Origin: Gibbula magus
Lineage: Eukaryota > Mollusca > Gastropoda > Trochida > Trochidae
Reading direction: 5' to 3'
Assembly (NCBI GenBank): GCA_936450465.1
Contig: OW388297.1
Location: 29,902,387-29,966,386, forward strand
Length of the DNA: 64,000 nt
Position numbers and translations under genes: made by a program
Part shown: positions 47,801 to 57,730 of the stretch, one piece after another
Numbering within the stretch: position 1 is the stretch's first letter
Layout: every line of letters starts with the position of its first letter
The notes under the pieces: generated by a model
Database searches by the model: none
The model's input: only the letters and a program-made list of their open reading frames with translations
Told to the model about the DNA's origin: nothing

Positions 47801-48672
47801 CCTAAACCACCACTCGGTATCAGACTTCAACAACATGTTGAAGATTCTTATATCGACCTAACAATAGCAGAGCATCGTTTGCTTGCAACTCCACCATGGC
47901 AGTTGGTCAAGCCCCGTGTTAATCTCTCTTTAACCAAATATAAAAAAACTGACACTGATCAATTGGTATATCAACAGGCTTTCTATGAGCTCTGTGATTT
48001 TTTCACAGAGTATAACAAATATATTAAGACGGGTCTACGCTGCAACTGTGACTTCATCTAAAACATATGCTTCCAGACTGCACAATGACAGTAGCATCTT
48101 CACTGCAGAAGCTAAAGCCACCCAAAAAGCCATTCGGCACATTAAAAACTCAACTCCCAATACTTATATTATTTTTTCAGACTCGCTTTCCTACGTGCAG
48201 GCTATTAAAAATTGTAAAAGTGATCATCCAATTATTAGGGATATTTTAGAACTTCATAATTCATGTCTCCAATGGACATCGTCTACTGCTGGCTTCCTAG
48301 TCATATGTGTACAAGAGCCAATAACAAAGCTGATTCAGCAGCTAAATCAGCATTAAGCCTCAAACATATTTCCCCTAAAAAGTTCCATGTACGGATTCTA
48401 AACCTGTTATTAAATCTTACATTAAACAACGTTGGAAATCCCAATGACACACAACACAACAAACTTCATAATATACAACCTCATTTAGGCTTTAACTCTC
48501 TTTCGTCTTTTACCCGACAGGAAGCCTGTGTCCTACGACGATTCGTATTGGACACAGTCATGTCACGCATTCATACCTTTAAAAGGGGGAAGATCCCCCA
48601 CCCCGCGGTATGTATTCCCCGTTTCGTTCTGTTAGAACAGACCACACAAGTAGTTCGAAGAACTTATAAATA
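44829..48672 (+). pseudogene. Non-LTR ORF2: endonuclease, reverse transcriptase, RNase H; broken
   Basis: It begins MAILKWNCRGF at 44829, the usual start of an AP endonuclease domain. After the 408-bp insertion it resumes with YNPKDICLQETHLK (about 45320), LPKPFIIMGDFNGHIPLWG (about 45610) and NPRWKFSMADWG (45890). RT follows: TGPDEIHYQILKHL (46547), then in another frame IVPIPKSEKDHTDPSNYRPI (46680) and EKGVPQGSILS (47097). The YADD-type catalytic box is not recognisable near 47185. The RNase H part includes SIFTAEAKATQKAI (48093), IIFSDSLSYVQAI (48168) and YCWLPSHM with NKADSAAKSAL (48281-48352). Many frameshifts and stops; not functional. Confidence 0.9.
44901..45308. mobile_element. 408-bp MITE with TTAAA target duplication
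   Basis: The ends GGTCCATCCATTGTGTT (44901) and AACACAATGGATGCACC (to 45308) are inverted with one mismatch. They are flanked by TTAAA at 44896-44900 and 45309-45313. Its removal joins the endonuclease reading LLKQYNPKDICLQETH. A TTAA-type duplication fits piggyBac- or Kolobok-related non-autonomous elements. Confidence 0.85.
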
Positions 48673-48690
48673 AATACTGGGGTCCAATGA

Positions 48691-49146
48691 TTATCAAGTT
48701 TGCAATTTATATATCCCATAATTAAATGCCTTATTGATAAGGAGATGAACATAGTTTCTAAGGGTGTGACGCTTGTCGAACTTTAAGTGAAGTGTAACCA
48801 AGTATACAACAATTTTTTTAAAAAAAACATAATCTACAGCAAGTCTTATCTTCCACAGCTTCTCAGCAACAACATTTCGGACTATGTGAACTTCAGTTCT
48901 CCATAACATGTATTATAAATGGCACGTTTGAACATACTTAAATGAAAAAAGTGAACATTGAAAATAATGAAGGTCAATATTGTGAGTGATTCCATTCCTA
49001 CAAGTGAACTGATGAACCTTTACAAACTGCCTTTTAACAAAATGTAACTAAATTTACTTACAGCAGTATGAACCTAAAAATAAGACGTTTTGAAAACAGT
49101 TAAATCTGACAAAAGTTGCTCACTGACTTGTGTACTAATTAATGTA
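48691..49146. other. Intergenic, nothing identified
   Basis: AT-rich flank of the retrotransposon. The true 3' end of the element may lie within the first few bases (AATAAATAC near 48675). No clear A-tail is visible. Confidence 0.4.
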
Positions 49147-49190
49147 GGGGGGGGGGGGGGGGGGGGGGGGGGGGAGAGAGAGATAGTTAA
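49147..49190 (+). repeat. G28 homopolymer followed by (GA)n
   Basis: 28 consecutive G (49147-49174) followed by AGAGAGAGAT. Such runs can form G-quadruplexes and often block polymerase or confuse assembly. Confidence 0.95.
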
Positions 49191-50071
49191 ACACTATTTT
49201 ACTACTATTTTACGGAATATAAACTATGCATAAAAATGATAGGTATTTGGTTATAATAATATGAAATATTGTCTTGTCAAAAAAGGTCATTTAAATATTA
49301 TTACTTTAAATCTTATATTAAATAATATGTAAATTAACGTTCATAAAAAGCAAACCTTTTTGGAATTTTGCTAATAGTCTTGTAACAAGGGTGAACATTA
49401 CCATGGGTAAACTCACTCATAAAACACTTTTAAGTTAATACAAATAATTACCCTTGTATTCGATATTTTATCAAGAAGCTATTTTGTAGTTATATTTGAT
49501 ATCTTTGACAGTCACAAACAAGTTACACAAGCTTGAACAGGTCTTAATCTCAATTGGAGACAGTAAAATGTGCACATGACACAACATGCAATACATTTAT
49601 AGTTCCTATAAATCAATGCTACAACAAGCCAGAGTTCATACCTCTTATCAGTCACGAGAACAAGCTGACATTAAGGTATGAATCATACCTGGTCAAGGCT
49701 TTTACAAGCTTTACATGAAATACTATGAATACCCTGCAGACCCATTTTCGGGTGAAACGTCTCGCGATGGCTAGCTCATGAATATTCAGTGACCATAGAA
49801 CTACCGGAAGCTCCATAGCGCGCCTTCATTCACGCCAGCGTTTGCAGGGTGTAGTTTTCAAATGCTTTTGGGTCAGGTGAGTTGGGGGTTAACGCCACTT
49901 TCAAGAGTTTTTCATTCATATCACGGCTGGTAGTGTTATTGTAGGGAGAAAGCCTGCAACGCCATGGTGGCTGTGTGTTACGGTGAAACCTGAGAACATC
50001 GACTTGAACTATGTGATACTGTGCATTTTACCCACACCTTTCTGCATGTAAAACTTTCTACAGCAGACAAA
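49191..50071. other. Intergenic, nothing identified
   Basis: AT-rich to about 49730, then a moderately GC-rich stretch (49740-50060) that probably belongs to the SINE body or another repeat. No gene. Confidence 0.4.
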
Positions 50072-50140
50072 GTTGCAGAGCCCCTGGCGGGATTCGAAGC
50101 TTTGATCCGTAGCCGAACTAACCACTAACGACTGTCCTCC
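50072..50140 (-). ncRNA. tRNA-derived SINE head (pol III A and B boxes)
   Basis: On the minus strand, TAGTGGTTAGTTCGG (50113-50127) fits an A box. GCTTCGAATCC (50090-50100) fits a B box, with spacing of a few tens of bp as in tRNA-derived promoters. The flanks do not fold as a full tRNA cloverleaf, so I read it as a SINE head or tRNA pseudogene rather than a working tRNA. Confidence 0.5.
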
Positions 50141-50324
50141 CAAAAAGAGTTTTTTTTAAGTAGTTTTATTTGCGAGCACTGGTCGTTAAGGAATAATTCC
50201 CCTGATTGGTGTCGTGTTGGAATGTAAAATAAAATGTGTATGTTACTAAAACAACATATAGCTGGTGATTTTGGTACATTTTAAATCTTGCCATCTCATT
50301 ATTGCTACCACCATGGGTGATCTC

Positions 50325-50703
50325 ATCCTCGGTTACCCCGGGTTTTATATATGCTCCGTTACTCTCCACTATATCACCCATGGGAAATTTCATCTGAGAA
50401 ATCTGTACTCAAATTTCCCGCCCTTGGTCGGCGTGAGCCAAACAAACCGCTACGGAGCTTGGACCTGCGAGCCAATGACAGTTCATATCACTTAGTTGCA
50501 AAGCACGCGAGGTCATTTTGTTAGCCATCCTTATCTCCCTTGACCATTTCCGTCTTATCGTATTGAATATTTACTTTAGTAACTGACTTCGTCACGCCAG
50601 CCAAGGGCGGGTAATTTTAGTACAGATTTCGCTGATAGAGTTTCCCATGGGTGATATAGTGGAGAGTAACGGAGCATATATAAAACCATGGGTAACCGAG
50701 GAT
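50325..50703. mobile_element. Foldback MITE with 112-bp TIRs
   Basis: Arms 50325-50436 and 50592-50703 are inverted copies. They share ATCCTCGGTTACCC, TATATATGCTCCGTTACTCT, CCACTATATCACCCATGGGA, GAAATCTGTACT and CCGCCCTTGG. The loop is about 155 bp (GTCATTTTG, CTTATCTCCCTTGACC). The short open frames on both strands read through the arms and are not genes. Confidence 0.85.
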
Positions 50704-50827
50704 GGGGTGATCTACACAACTACCAAAATGTCTTTGTATTTTAATCTCATTGTGGAAGACACACATGGGGTTCTGTCCTTCACTGATAGCTTTAATACAT
50801 GGGTAAAACATAAAAAAGAACAATTAA

Positions 50828-51060
50828 AGGGGCAGTAGCACGTTTTTTTGCTCAAATAAGTTGATGAAATGTATTGTGTATAGCAATAAAGGTCACAAAT
50901 AACTCTCAAAATTAATTAGTTTCGAGTAACTAAAATGTTTTTAACAAGTAAGATTTGTCTAAGTTTGACGCCTTCTTCCATGTGGCTGTGTTCACCGAAT
51001 GCCGTTGCCATGGCATGACGTCATATAGTGGTCAACCGTTTTGACGTCACAATGCTAGCG
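50828..51060. mobile_element. Partial TTAA-type MITE (AGGGGCAGTAGCACG terminus)
   Basis: TTAA at 50824-50827 is followed by AGGGGCAGTAGCACGTTTTT, AATAAGT and GATGAAATGTA, as in the complete element at 55447-55801. No AAACGTGCTACTGCCCCT right end is found downstream, so this copy is truncated or strongly diverged. The right boundary is uncertain. Confidence 0.6.
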
Positions 51061-51380
51061 TCATTGTCACAATGGGTTAGGGCAAGTTTAAGATTTTTGT
51101 TCCTAGGTCTTTTACTGTGTTGATGTCGTAGATAACTGTTTATTGCCATCTAAAAGGATAGTGAATATTATGAAGTGAACATAGTTGAGTGACACTGTTT
51201 GAGCTTATGTGTAAATTGTTGCTAATGTACATATTACGCCGAGTATTTACATTTGTTTTGACCTGACCACACCTCTAACAAAAATGGAACAGTCGCAAAG
51301 TCCTTTCCACTCAGAGATAGGTACGCAAAAAGAGAGTTCGTTTCAAAACGCCTGATAACTAACGGTAATGTTACAATATC

Positions 51381-51540
51381 GATAAATAGTTGCGTTTGTA
51401 AAATTTCCGGGATTCATTGCTATTCAACACCCGCAAATTTCAGCGTTTAAAACCTCCGGCTAACGCCGTCGGTTTAAACTAAATTTGCGGGTGTTGAATA
51501 GCAACGAATCCCGGAAATTTTACAAACGCAACTATTTATC
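51381..51540. mobile_element. 160-bp hairpin element, near-perfect 60-bp stems
   Basis: 51381-51440 and 51481-51540 are inverse copies with a single observed A/G difference. They start GATAAATAGTTGCGTTTGTA and continue AAATTTCCGGGATTC, GCTATTCAACACCCGC and AAATTT. The 40-nt loop itself contains inverted GTTTAAA/TTTAAAC and CCGGC/GCCG words. Very high stem identity suggests recent mobility or a conserved folded form. No open frame. Confidence 0.85.
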
Positions 51541-52484
51541 TTATAATTGTTCTAAACAAATTGGAAATAACACATTTCCGTTTTATGACGGAACTATCGA
51601 TTAGTAGAAACGGAGATTTTATTTGTAGTTGACTGTTGAAAAGATATGTCCATTTAAGGTCATTACAGCTTATTCTTTTCATCCATTTCAATTTTTGTGC
51701 CCAAGATGTCAACACACAAGAAAAATGTATGGCGCTAATGGGTCACCCTGGCGGAATCCTATTTCAAAGGGAGTTGACGCGAATCCCATCAAAGACTCTC
51801 GATTCAATGTCATTATAGAACTTTTTTAACTGTTCTGTTATAAATGTTGGATTTGAACAAGTCCCTCAATGTTATAGTTTAATTATTGAAATTTCAACGT
51901 TACTATCAAGCTATGGCTAATCTTACTCCAGCTGATCCACTGAGTTTCAATACTTCTAATGATCTCAGTAAATGTCCCCTTGATTTTCTGTCGATGACCC
52001 AGGGTTGTTATATCAAAGCTTGCAAGTTTAGTTTAAAACCGATAGAAATTGTACGAATGCGATCATTTATCTAAGTTGTAACATGATCGTTAGTTATCAG
52101 GCGTTTGGGGCAAACTCTCTTTCTGCGTGCACATCTCTGAGCAGAAAGGACTCTACGAGTCGGCCATTTCTGTAAGTGTTGAGGTCAGGTCAGATAAAAT
52201 AAATTGTGAATACTCGGTGTTTTATACATTTGCAGCAGCTCATAGGTAACCCCGAACAGCGACACTCCACCAGGTCACTTAAAATATTTACCGCATCGTT
52301 TCAGATGGAAATGAATATTTATCTACGGCATCACATAGTAAACCTTAAGCTTGCCCTATTGCGTTGTGATAGGAATACAACATTTTAATGTCAAATTGGT
52401 GAATAATTTTGACGTCATACCATGACAAAGGTATTCGCACAAACGACTGCAGACAAGTTAGACAAGTTAGAAAATGACAATGAT
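51541..52484. other. Intergenic, nothing identified
   Basis: About 950 bp without a supported gene. Small open frames at 51629-52388 have no features. Confidence 0.4.
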
Positions 52485-52746
52485 ACTAAACTGTGTTTTT
52501 GGGATATATCCATAGTTGGGTTAGCTAAACTTTAGATTAACGGGTATCAAACTTCATTTATTTTAATAGTGATATGTTAAAAGTAGATGTTTTAACATCT
52601 ATGCACTTCATTTATGATAATAGTTGATGTATTTAAGAAAAATAATGCCTTAAATAGCGTGTCCATGCTAAACTGTGTGTTTCTGGGATCTATCTATAGT
52701 TGGGATAGCTAAAATTTAGACTAGCCGATATCAAACTTCATTTATT

Positions 52747-54211
52747 AGCAGCTCCGACTTAGTCGGAGCTGCTATCAGTGTTTGTGCACTTTCCATCGCC
52801 GCCGGCGCCACCGGCGCGTTTTGTATTCGCTATAACTTTTTTCCTAGAGGCTTTTGATAACTCATATACATAACTTCTTACTTATACCCCTGGGGAATTT
52901 TTTTGACATTCAAGGTCAAAGGTCCAGGTCACGAGTTCTGAAATCGCTAAAAATCCCTTGTACGATAACTTGAAAAATATTTGTGTTATCAGACTCTTCT
53001 TTGGTGTATATCAACTATGGAGAAAGGCCAAGATTTGAAAACGTTTTCGCTAACATCCGTCAAAGGTCAAGGTCATAGCGAGGGCACAACTTAAGCATGC
53101 TTTTGCTAAAATGTCTTAACACTTTGAATCATTACATGATTGTGATACACAATGAAAAGTGATCACTGATTGTGTGACCATGAATTTTAAAGGTCAAGGT
53201 CACGAGATAGGCTCATGGTCACCAGTTCTGAAATCACTTAATAACTTCTATCCAAGGAGGTATCAACACCTCATATACATAACTTCTTACTTATGCCCCA
53301 AGGGAAATATTCTGACATGTTCATATTCAAGGTCAAATGTCAAGGTGACAAGTTCTGAAATTGCTTTAAAAAAATCCTTGTAAACACGATAACTTGAACA
53401 ATATTTTTGCCATCAGGCTCTTTTTTAGTGTATATCAACTATGGAGAAAGGCCAAGATGTGAACAGGTTTTCGCCAACATCCATCAAAGTTCAAGGTCAT
53501 AGCGAGGTCACAACTTAAGCATGCTTTTGCGAAAATGTCTTATTTCAACTATTGACACTTTGAATCATTACATGATAGTGATACACAATGAAAAGTGATC
53601 ACTGATTGTGTGACCTTGAATTTTAAAGGTCAATATATTAACACCTCATAAAGATAGCTTAATTTCTTTCTAATACACCTGGTGAATGATTTTGACATGT
53701 TCACATTCAAGGTCAAAGGTCAAGGTCATGAGTTCTGAAATCACTACAACAATCCGTGTAAACATAATAACTTCAAACTTTTTGGTGCTATTAGGCACTT
53801 ATTTGGTATAAATGAACTATGGAGAAAGACCAAGATTTGAAAAGGTTTTCGCTAAAATCGGTCAAAGGTCAAGGTCACAGTGAGGTCAATACATAAGCAA
53901 TTTTGTGAATATGCCGTATATTAACTATGAACACTTGGAGTCATTGCATGATTGTTATACGTGATGGAAAGTGATATTGGTTAAGGCCACGTTAATCCTT
54001 TGATAAAATTTTGAAAGAAGAAATAGGTTTAAGAACAAAGTTGTGAAAAGTGACCCCAGTGATGTTTAGTAATAACTCGAATATTGAAAAAACTTTTGTC
54101 AAAAATAATTCCCATTTTTTTAATTCTGACTTGAAGGCGGAACAGGGAAAGGCGAGAGCCTAAGTTTCGGAGCTGCTCTGCTTTTGCGGTATCCCGCAAA
54201 AAATAATCTAG
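52747..54211 (+). mobile_element. Helitron/Helentron-like non-autonomous element, 1.46 kb
   Basis: It is inserted in the tandem array: left flank TTCATTTATT, right flank TTTTAATAGTG, where an intact unit at about 52553 reads TTCATTTATTTTAATAGTG, so no real target duplication is made. The left end is a 12-bp-stem hairpin (AGCAGCTCCGAC, TTA, then the inverse). The right end has CGGAGCTGCT about 30 bp inside, then the hairpin TTTTGCGG-TATC-CCGCAAAA and AATAATCTAG. A 3' hairpin followed by CTRR and asymmetric inverted repeats are Helitron/Helentron features. The interior is three ~400-bp tandem units rich in AGGTCA. No Rep/helicase ORF is present. Confidence 0.6.
52860..53960 (+). repeat. Three ~380-420-bp internal tandem units rich in AGGTCA
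   Basis: The phrase GGAGAAAGRCCAAGAT, GAAAA and GTTTTCGC recurs at about 53018, 53441 and 53819. Each unit carries clustered CAAGGTCAAAGGTCAAGGTC words, followed by ATCATTACATGATTGTGATA and AAAGTGATCACTGATTGTGT. Confidence 0.85.
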
Positions 54212-55446
54212 TTTTAATAGTGTAATGTTAAAAGTAGGATAATAGTTGATGTATTTAGAAAAAATAATGCCTTAGATAGCATGTCCATGCTAAACTATGT
54301 GTTTCTGCGATCTATCCATAGTTGGGTTAGCTAAACTTTTGTCTTGCCGGTATCAAACTTCATTTATTTCAAAAGTGTAATATCAAAATTAGCTTTTTTA
54401 ACGTGTACATACTTTCTTTGTAATTATTGTTTATGTATTTCTGAAAAAGAATGTCTTTAATATCATTTTCATGTAAAACTGTGTGTGTTGGTGATCTATC
54501 CACAGTTGGGATAGCTTAACTTTAGACAAGCCGGTACCTAACTTTTTTTCTAATAATGTAATATTGAAATTAGTCTTTTTAAAGGTTGAATAGCTTCTTT
54601 ATGATAATTTTTTATGTAATCATTAAAAGCGTGTTAACGTTGGTTGGTTGGGAATCTATCAAAAGTTGGGATTGCTAAACCTTGCCTTAGCCTCCTTAAA
54701 TGCGCTGTAGCACAGTTTTTTTCAACAAACAAATTCTCAAATGTCCCATTTCTTATATAAGTTATACCATATATTGTTACGTCAGAGGGTAAACCATCTT
54801 ATTACACGACCCGATAAATCATATCGATAGAAAATGGTTATATGTACTTGAAGAAACAATGCGACCAATAAATCGACAGTGGTATTATATGTCTGATGCT
54901 AATTTGAGAGTTAAGACGGCAAAATGAATGACCATTCCATCATGGTGCAATAATTTAAATTGTACTCTGACTGTTCATGTATCCCCAACATCAGTCAGGT
55001 CCGGTTTGTTTTACCTTTTTTATTAAGGAATTTTATCTAGCCATGCATTTACCTTTTTGTGAGGTTTCTTTATTTCAGTAAGAATTGTGTGCTACGGCGC
55101 CATTAAGTATTAGCATGTAATGGTAGATGTTTTCATAACTTGTAAATACTTGATTAATCACCATCTATGTTGAATTATAAAAAGGAATGTCTGTAATGAA
55201 ACTGTTTTGGCCCAATTTCATTTAATCTATCCACATTTGTGGTGTCTAAACTCTAAGTAGTAGTTATTGGAAGCATTGATATAGCTTTTAAGTGAATTAA
55301 CGTATGAGTAATAGCCAATTCCAACAAAGAAGACTTTCCTCTGCCGTTATCTTTGGTTTCATTTTCTTCATAAAAGTATTTTTTATCAAAATTAATATGT
55401 GTTATCAAATTATTTTAAGCATTGAATTTATCCCTTTCCCCTTTAA

Positions 55447-55801
55447 AGGGGCAGTAGCACGTTTTTCTGGTGAAATAAGTCGATGAAATGTAATTGAAAA
55501 ATAATGTCACCAACAGTAAAACACCCTTCCCTCTTCAGATAATCAAATAGATATGAGTGTACATGGTTCCGTAAAGCCATTGGAAACGTTTTTTGTCATT
55601 AGAAATTATAAATTGTGTTCACAATAAAATGGCCGCCATGCGATTTTTGCTTTATACACAACATCGTTATTACCATTACGGATAATTGGTTAGTGTGATA
55701 AGATGTTTTACCCTCTAAAGTAAATATATATGATATAAACTATCATTATAAATGGGAAATTTGAGAAAATAAATTTTGGCAAAAAACGTGCTACTGCCCC
55801 T
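55447..55801. mobile_element. 355-bp MITE, TIR AGGGGCAGTAGCACG, TSD TTAA
   Basis: The left end AGGGGCAGTAGCACGTTTTT and right end AAAAACGTGCTACTGCCCCT are inverted copies of about 20 bp, flanked by TTAA at 55443-55446 and 55802-55805. The 34-kb inverted copy has the uninterrupted site (CTTTAAAGGGGAAAGAG at 34412), which proves precise insertion with a TTAA duplication. This is typical of piggyBac/Kolobok-type transposition. The interior is non-coding. Confidence 0.92.
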
Positions 55802-55949
55802 TTAAAGTTATATTTTGCCCATTTTTGATGATCCTTTGTATCATCATTGTATTTCAAAGTCTGTTTATTTTGCAACAATCATTTGTGTATGCAAAGTTTT
55901 TTCTTCATTAGTAAATTCATTGATTATCAAGTTCAATTGTCAATGGATT

Positions 55950-56338
55950 CATCAAATGTCATTTTTTCATCAAAGTCGTTTTTTTCATCAAATTTTTTTT
56001 CTCCATCAAAGTCCATTTTTTCATCAAAGTAATTTTTTTCATCAAAATCAGTTTTTTCATCAAAATCAGATTTTTCATCACAGTCGTTTTTTTCATTAAA
56101 GTCATTTTTTTCCATCAAAGCCATTTTTTCATTAAAGTCATTTTTTCATCAAAATCAGTTTTCTCATCAACATTAGTTTTCTCATCAAATTTAGTTTTTT
56201 TCCATCAAAATCAGCTTTTTCATCAAAGTCAGGTTTTTCATCAATGTCATTTTTTTTCATCAAAGTATTTTTTTTTCATTAAAAAATCAGTTTTCTCATC
56301 AAAATCAGTTTTCTCATCAAACTCGTTTTTTCCTAAAA
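55950..56338 (-). repeat. TTTTTCATCAAAGTC minisatellite
   Basis: More than twenty 14-18 bp units of TTTTTTCATCAAAGTCA or TCAAAATCAG, the inverse of the tract at 34120-34270. Open frames across it, including an Asp/Lys/Glu-rich antisense frame, are artefacts of the repeat. Confidence 0.93.
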
Positions 56339-56400
56339 AGTTCTGCTATCCCATCTTAAGATTTGTCCACAGTTGGGATAGCACAGCGAACTATCCCATC

Positions 56401-57341
56401 TTTTGACATCAAAGAATTGTCACAAAATTGTCAATAACAACAAATCTTATGTGACGGTAACAAACAATTATTATATGGTAATGACTTAAATTCTGACATT
56501 ACTGTCACATTAAGACATTACCATCACTGCTAGTTAGGCTAATGCCGTTGGTTTTTAAAGTGATACAAATATTGCATATTGTTTAAGGATTTTGATTTGT
56601 CTACTCACACTCACACCTATACTCAGCACCTCCACACATTATGTGACACAAAGAACGTGTAATGCATCTAATTTGTGAATTCTATGATTCAAGTTTATGC
56701 ATAATATTCTTCATTTAATATTATATATAATTAATTCATCTAAGTAGATCGAATTGAATAACATTGCAAACACATCGCTGTATTTAGAGGTAAATGATGT
56801 CATGTAAATAAATAGGTTCACTGACATATATTGCAAATGGCCCCCTCGTTGTGAAATCGCCCTAATTGTGTATCATTATTTTTAGAAATAAACAAACACT
56901 CGTCAATCGGTGAAATATCGATGCAGATAATAAATTTACGTTAAATAACATTAATAATGTTTTCGTTTTTTTCTAGTTCTATTACGTTTGTGAATAATCT
57001 TGTTGGATGAAATCTGATCTAATCGTTCGAAAGTTTTCATGGGCTATTATTCATTATTACCTGAGACAAATCTGATCTCACAGCTGAAGTTCAGAACTTC
57101 ACAGGCAAAGAAACGTTGACAGGTAAAATTAAGATGTTCATTTCTCTAACAATCATAAATATTCTTCTGACGTCCGATCCGGATGTCCGTAATTTAAACC
57201 TTCTATAGACGCCAGTAGACTCCTGTTGATATCAGCTTATTGTGAGCAGATGTGAAGATAAGTCATGAGTCATCTTCATGGTTAGAGCTTGGACATCAGC
57301 TGTGATTGCCACTGATCGCGAACCTGCTAGTGATAGAGGAA
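56401..57341. other. Intergenic, nothing identified
   Basis: About 940 bp AT-rich. A small CCGATCCGG palindrome with GACGTC lies at about 57170. No gene. Confidence 0.4.
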
Positions 57342-57730
57342 ATTATATGAGTGTCTATGTCATTACTACACGAGCGCCTGAATATTAGTATTTCCCGAGC
57401 GAGAGCAAGGGATATACCGATGTTCAGGCACGAGTGTCGTAAACATAGTATGGCATAGACACGAATATAATATTCTGTTTATTACCGAAGTGGTGAAATT
57501 AATGAAAACATGCTAAAATCCATTTTCAACCATAGGCTTGTGACCCGCCGTCGCGCATTTAGAACGCAACGTCATAGACGAAACGTAACGTCATAGTATT
57601 GTTTATGATGTCACGTCACCATGACAAAGTTATATGTTGCCCTAGGGCATGAAAAATATGAACCCGATATGAGACCCCCGTACGTAATAATGAATGATAC
57701 TGCTAAAGGCACATGCAATGTTTTGAGAAA
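57342..57730. mobile_element. Hairpin-headed repeat
   Basis: An imperfect palindrome (57342-57471) pairs GTGTCTATGTCATTACTACA and CGAG with its inverse around CACTCGTG or CTCGTGTCTATGCCAT-type words. CGCCTGAA pairs with TTCAGGCA, and TATTTCCCGAGCGAGAG with CAAGGGATATA near the loop. Downstream are ACGTCATAG words and CATGACAAAG. The architecture (hairpin head, then an AATATTCTGTTTATTAC-like stretch, then ACGTCA words) resembles the insertion at 30510-30895, although the sequences differ. Confidence 0.5.

Larger units (their letters stand above)
38707..48690 (+). mobile_element. I/Nimb-like non-LTR retrotransposon with three nested insertions
   Basis: The order of parts is 5'UTR, zinc-knuckle ORF1, then ORF2 with AP endonuclease, reverse transcriptase and RNase H. 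This is the layout of I-superfamily non-LTR elements. The 5'UTR is split by a 3,980-bp insertion, the ORF1-ORF2 junction by a 293-bp MITE and the endonuclease by a 408-bp MITE. Without them the element would be about 5.3 kb. Every coding region has frameshifts or stops, so it is a dead copy. The assignment to an I/Nimb-type clade is from recall of the architecture and 5'UTR phrases and needs a database comparison. Confidence 0.85.
52485..54700 (+). repeat. Tandem array of 157-184-bp units (AGTTGGGWTAGCT)
   Basis: The motif GATCTATCCATAGTTGGG with TAGCTAAACTTT recurs at about 52514, 52698, 54320, 54504 and 54664. After removing an inserted 1.46-kb element, spacings are 184, about 157, 184 and 160 bp. 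Shared words include GATAATAGTTGATGTATTT, AATAATGCCTTA and GTCCATGCTAAACTGTGTGT. The same AGTTGGGATAGC word recurs at 56372 and, inverted, in the 34-kb copy, so the array is part of the inverted-duplication family. Confidence 0.85.
54850..56400 (+). repeat. Long inverted duplication, right copy
   Basis: Inverse partner of 33995-35005 (landmarks listed there). It is longer because of a 355-bp MITE insertion and a longer GATGAAAAA-type tract, and it continues leftward into the AGTTGGG tandem array. Confidence 0.8.

Noticed and set aside
49147..49174. G28 run as a telomere or regulatory element
   Set aside because: It is a pure homopolymer without TTAGGG units; most simply a slippage tract.
50072..50140. 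A functional tRNA gene on the minus strand
   Set aside because: A and B boxes are present, but acceptor and anticodon stems do not form from the flanking sequence.
55815..56124. His/Phe-rich and Asp/Glu/Lys-rich repeat proteins
   Set aside because: Both come from the TTTTTCATCAAAGTC minisatellite. The related tract at 34120-34270 gives similar artefacts in the opposite orientation.
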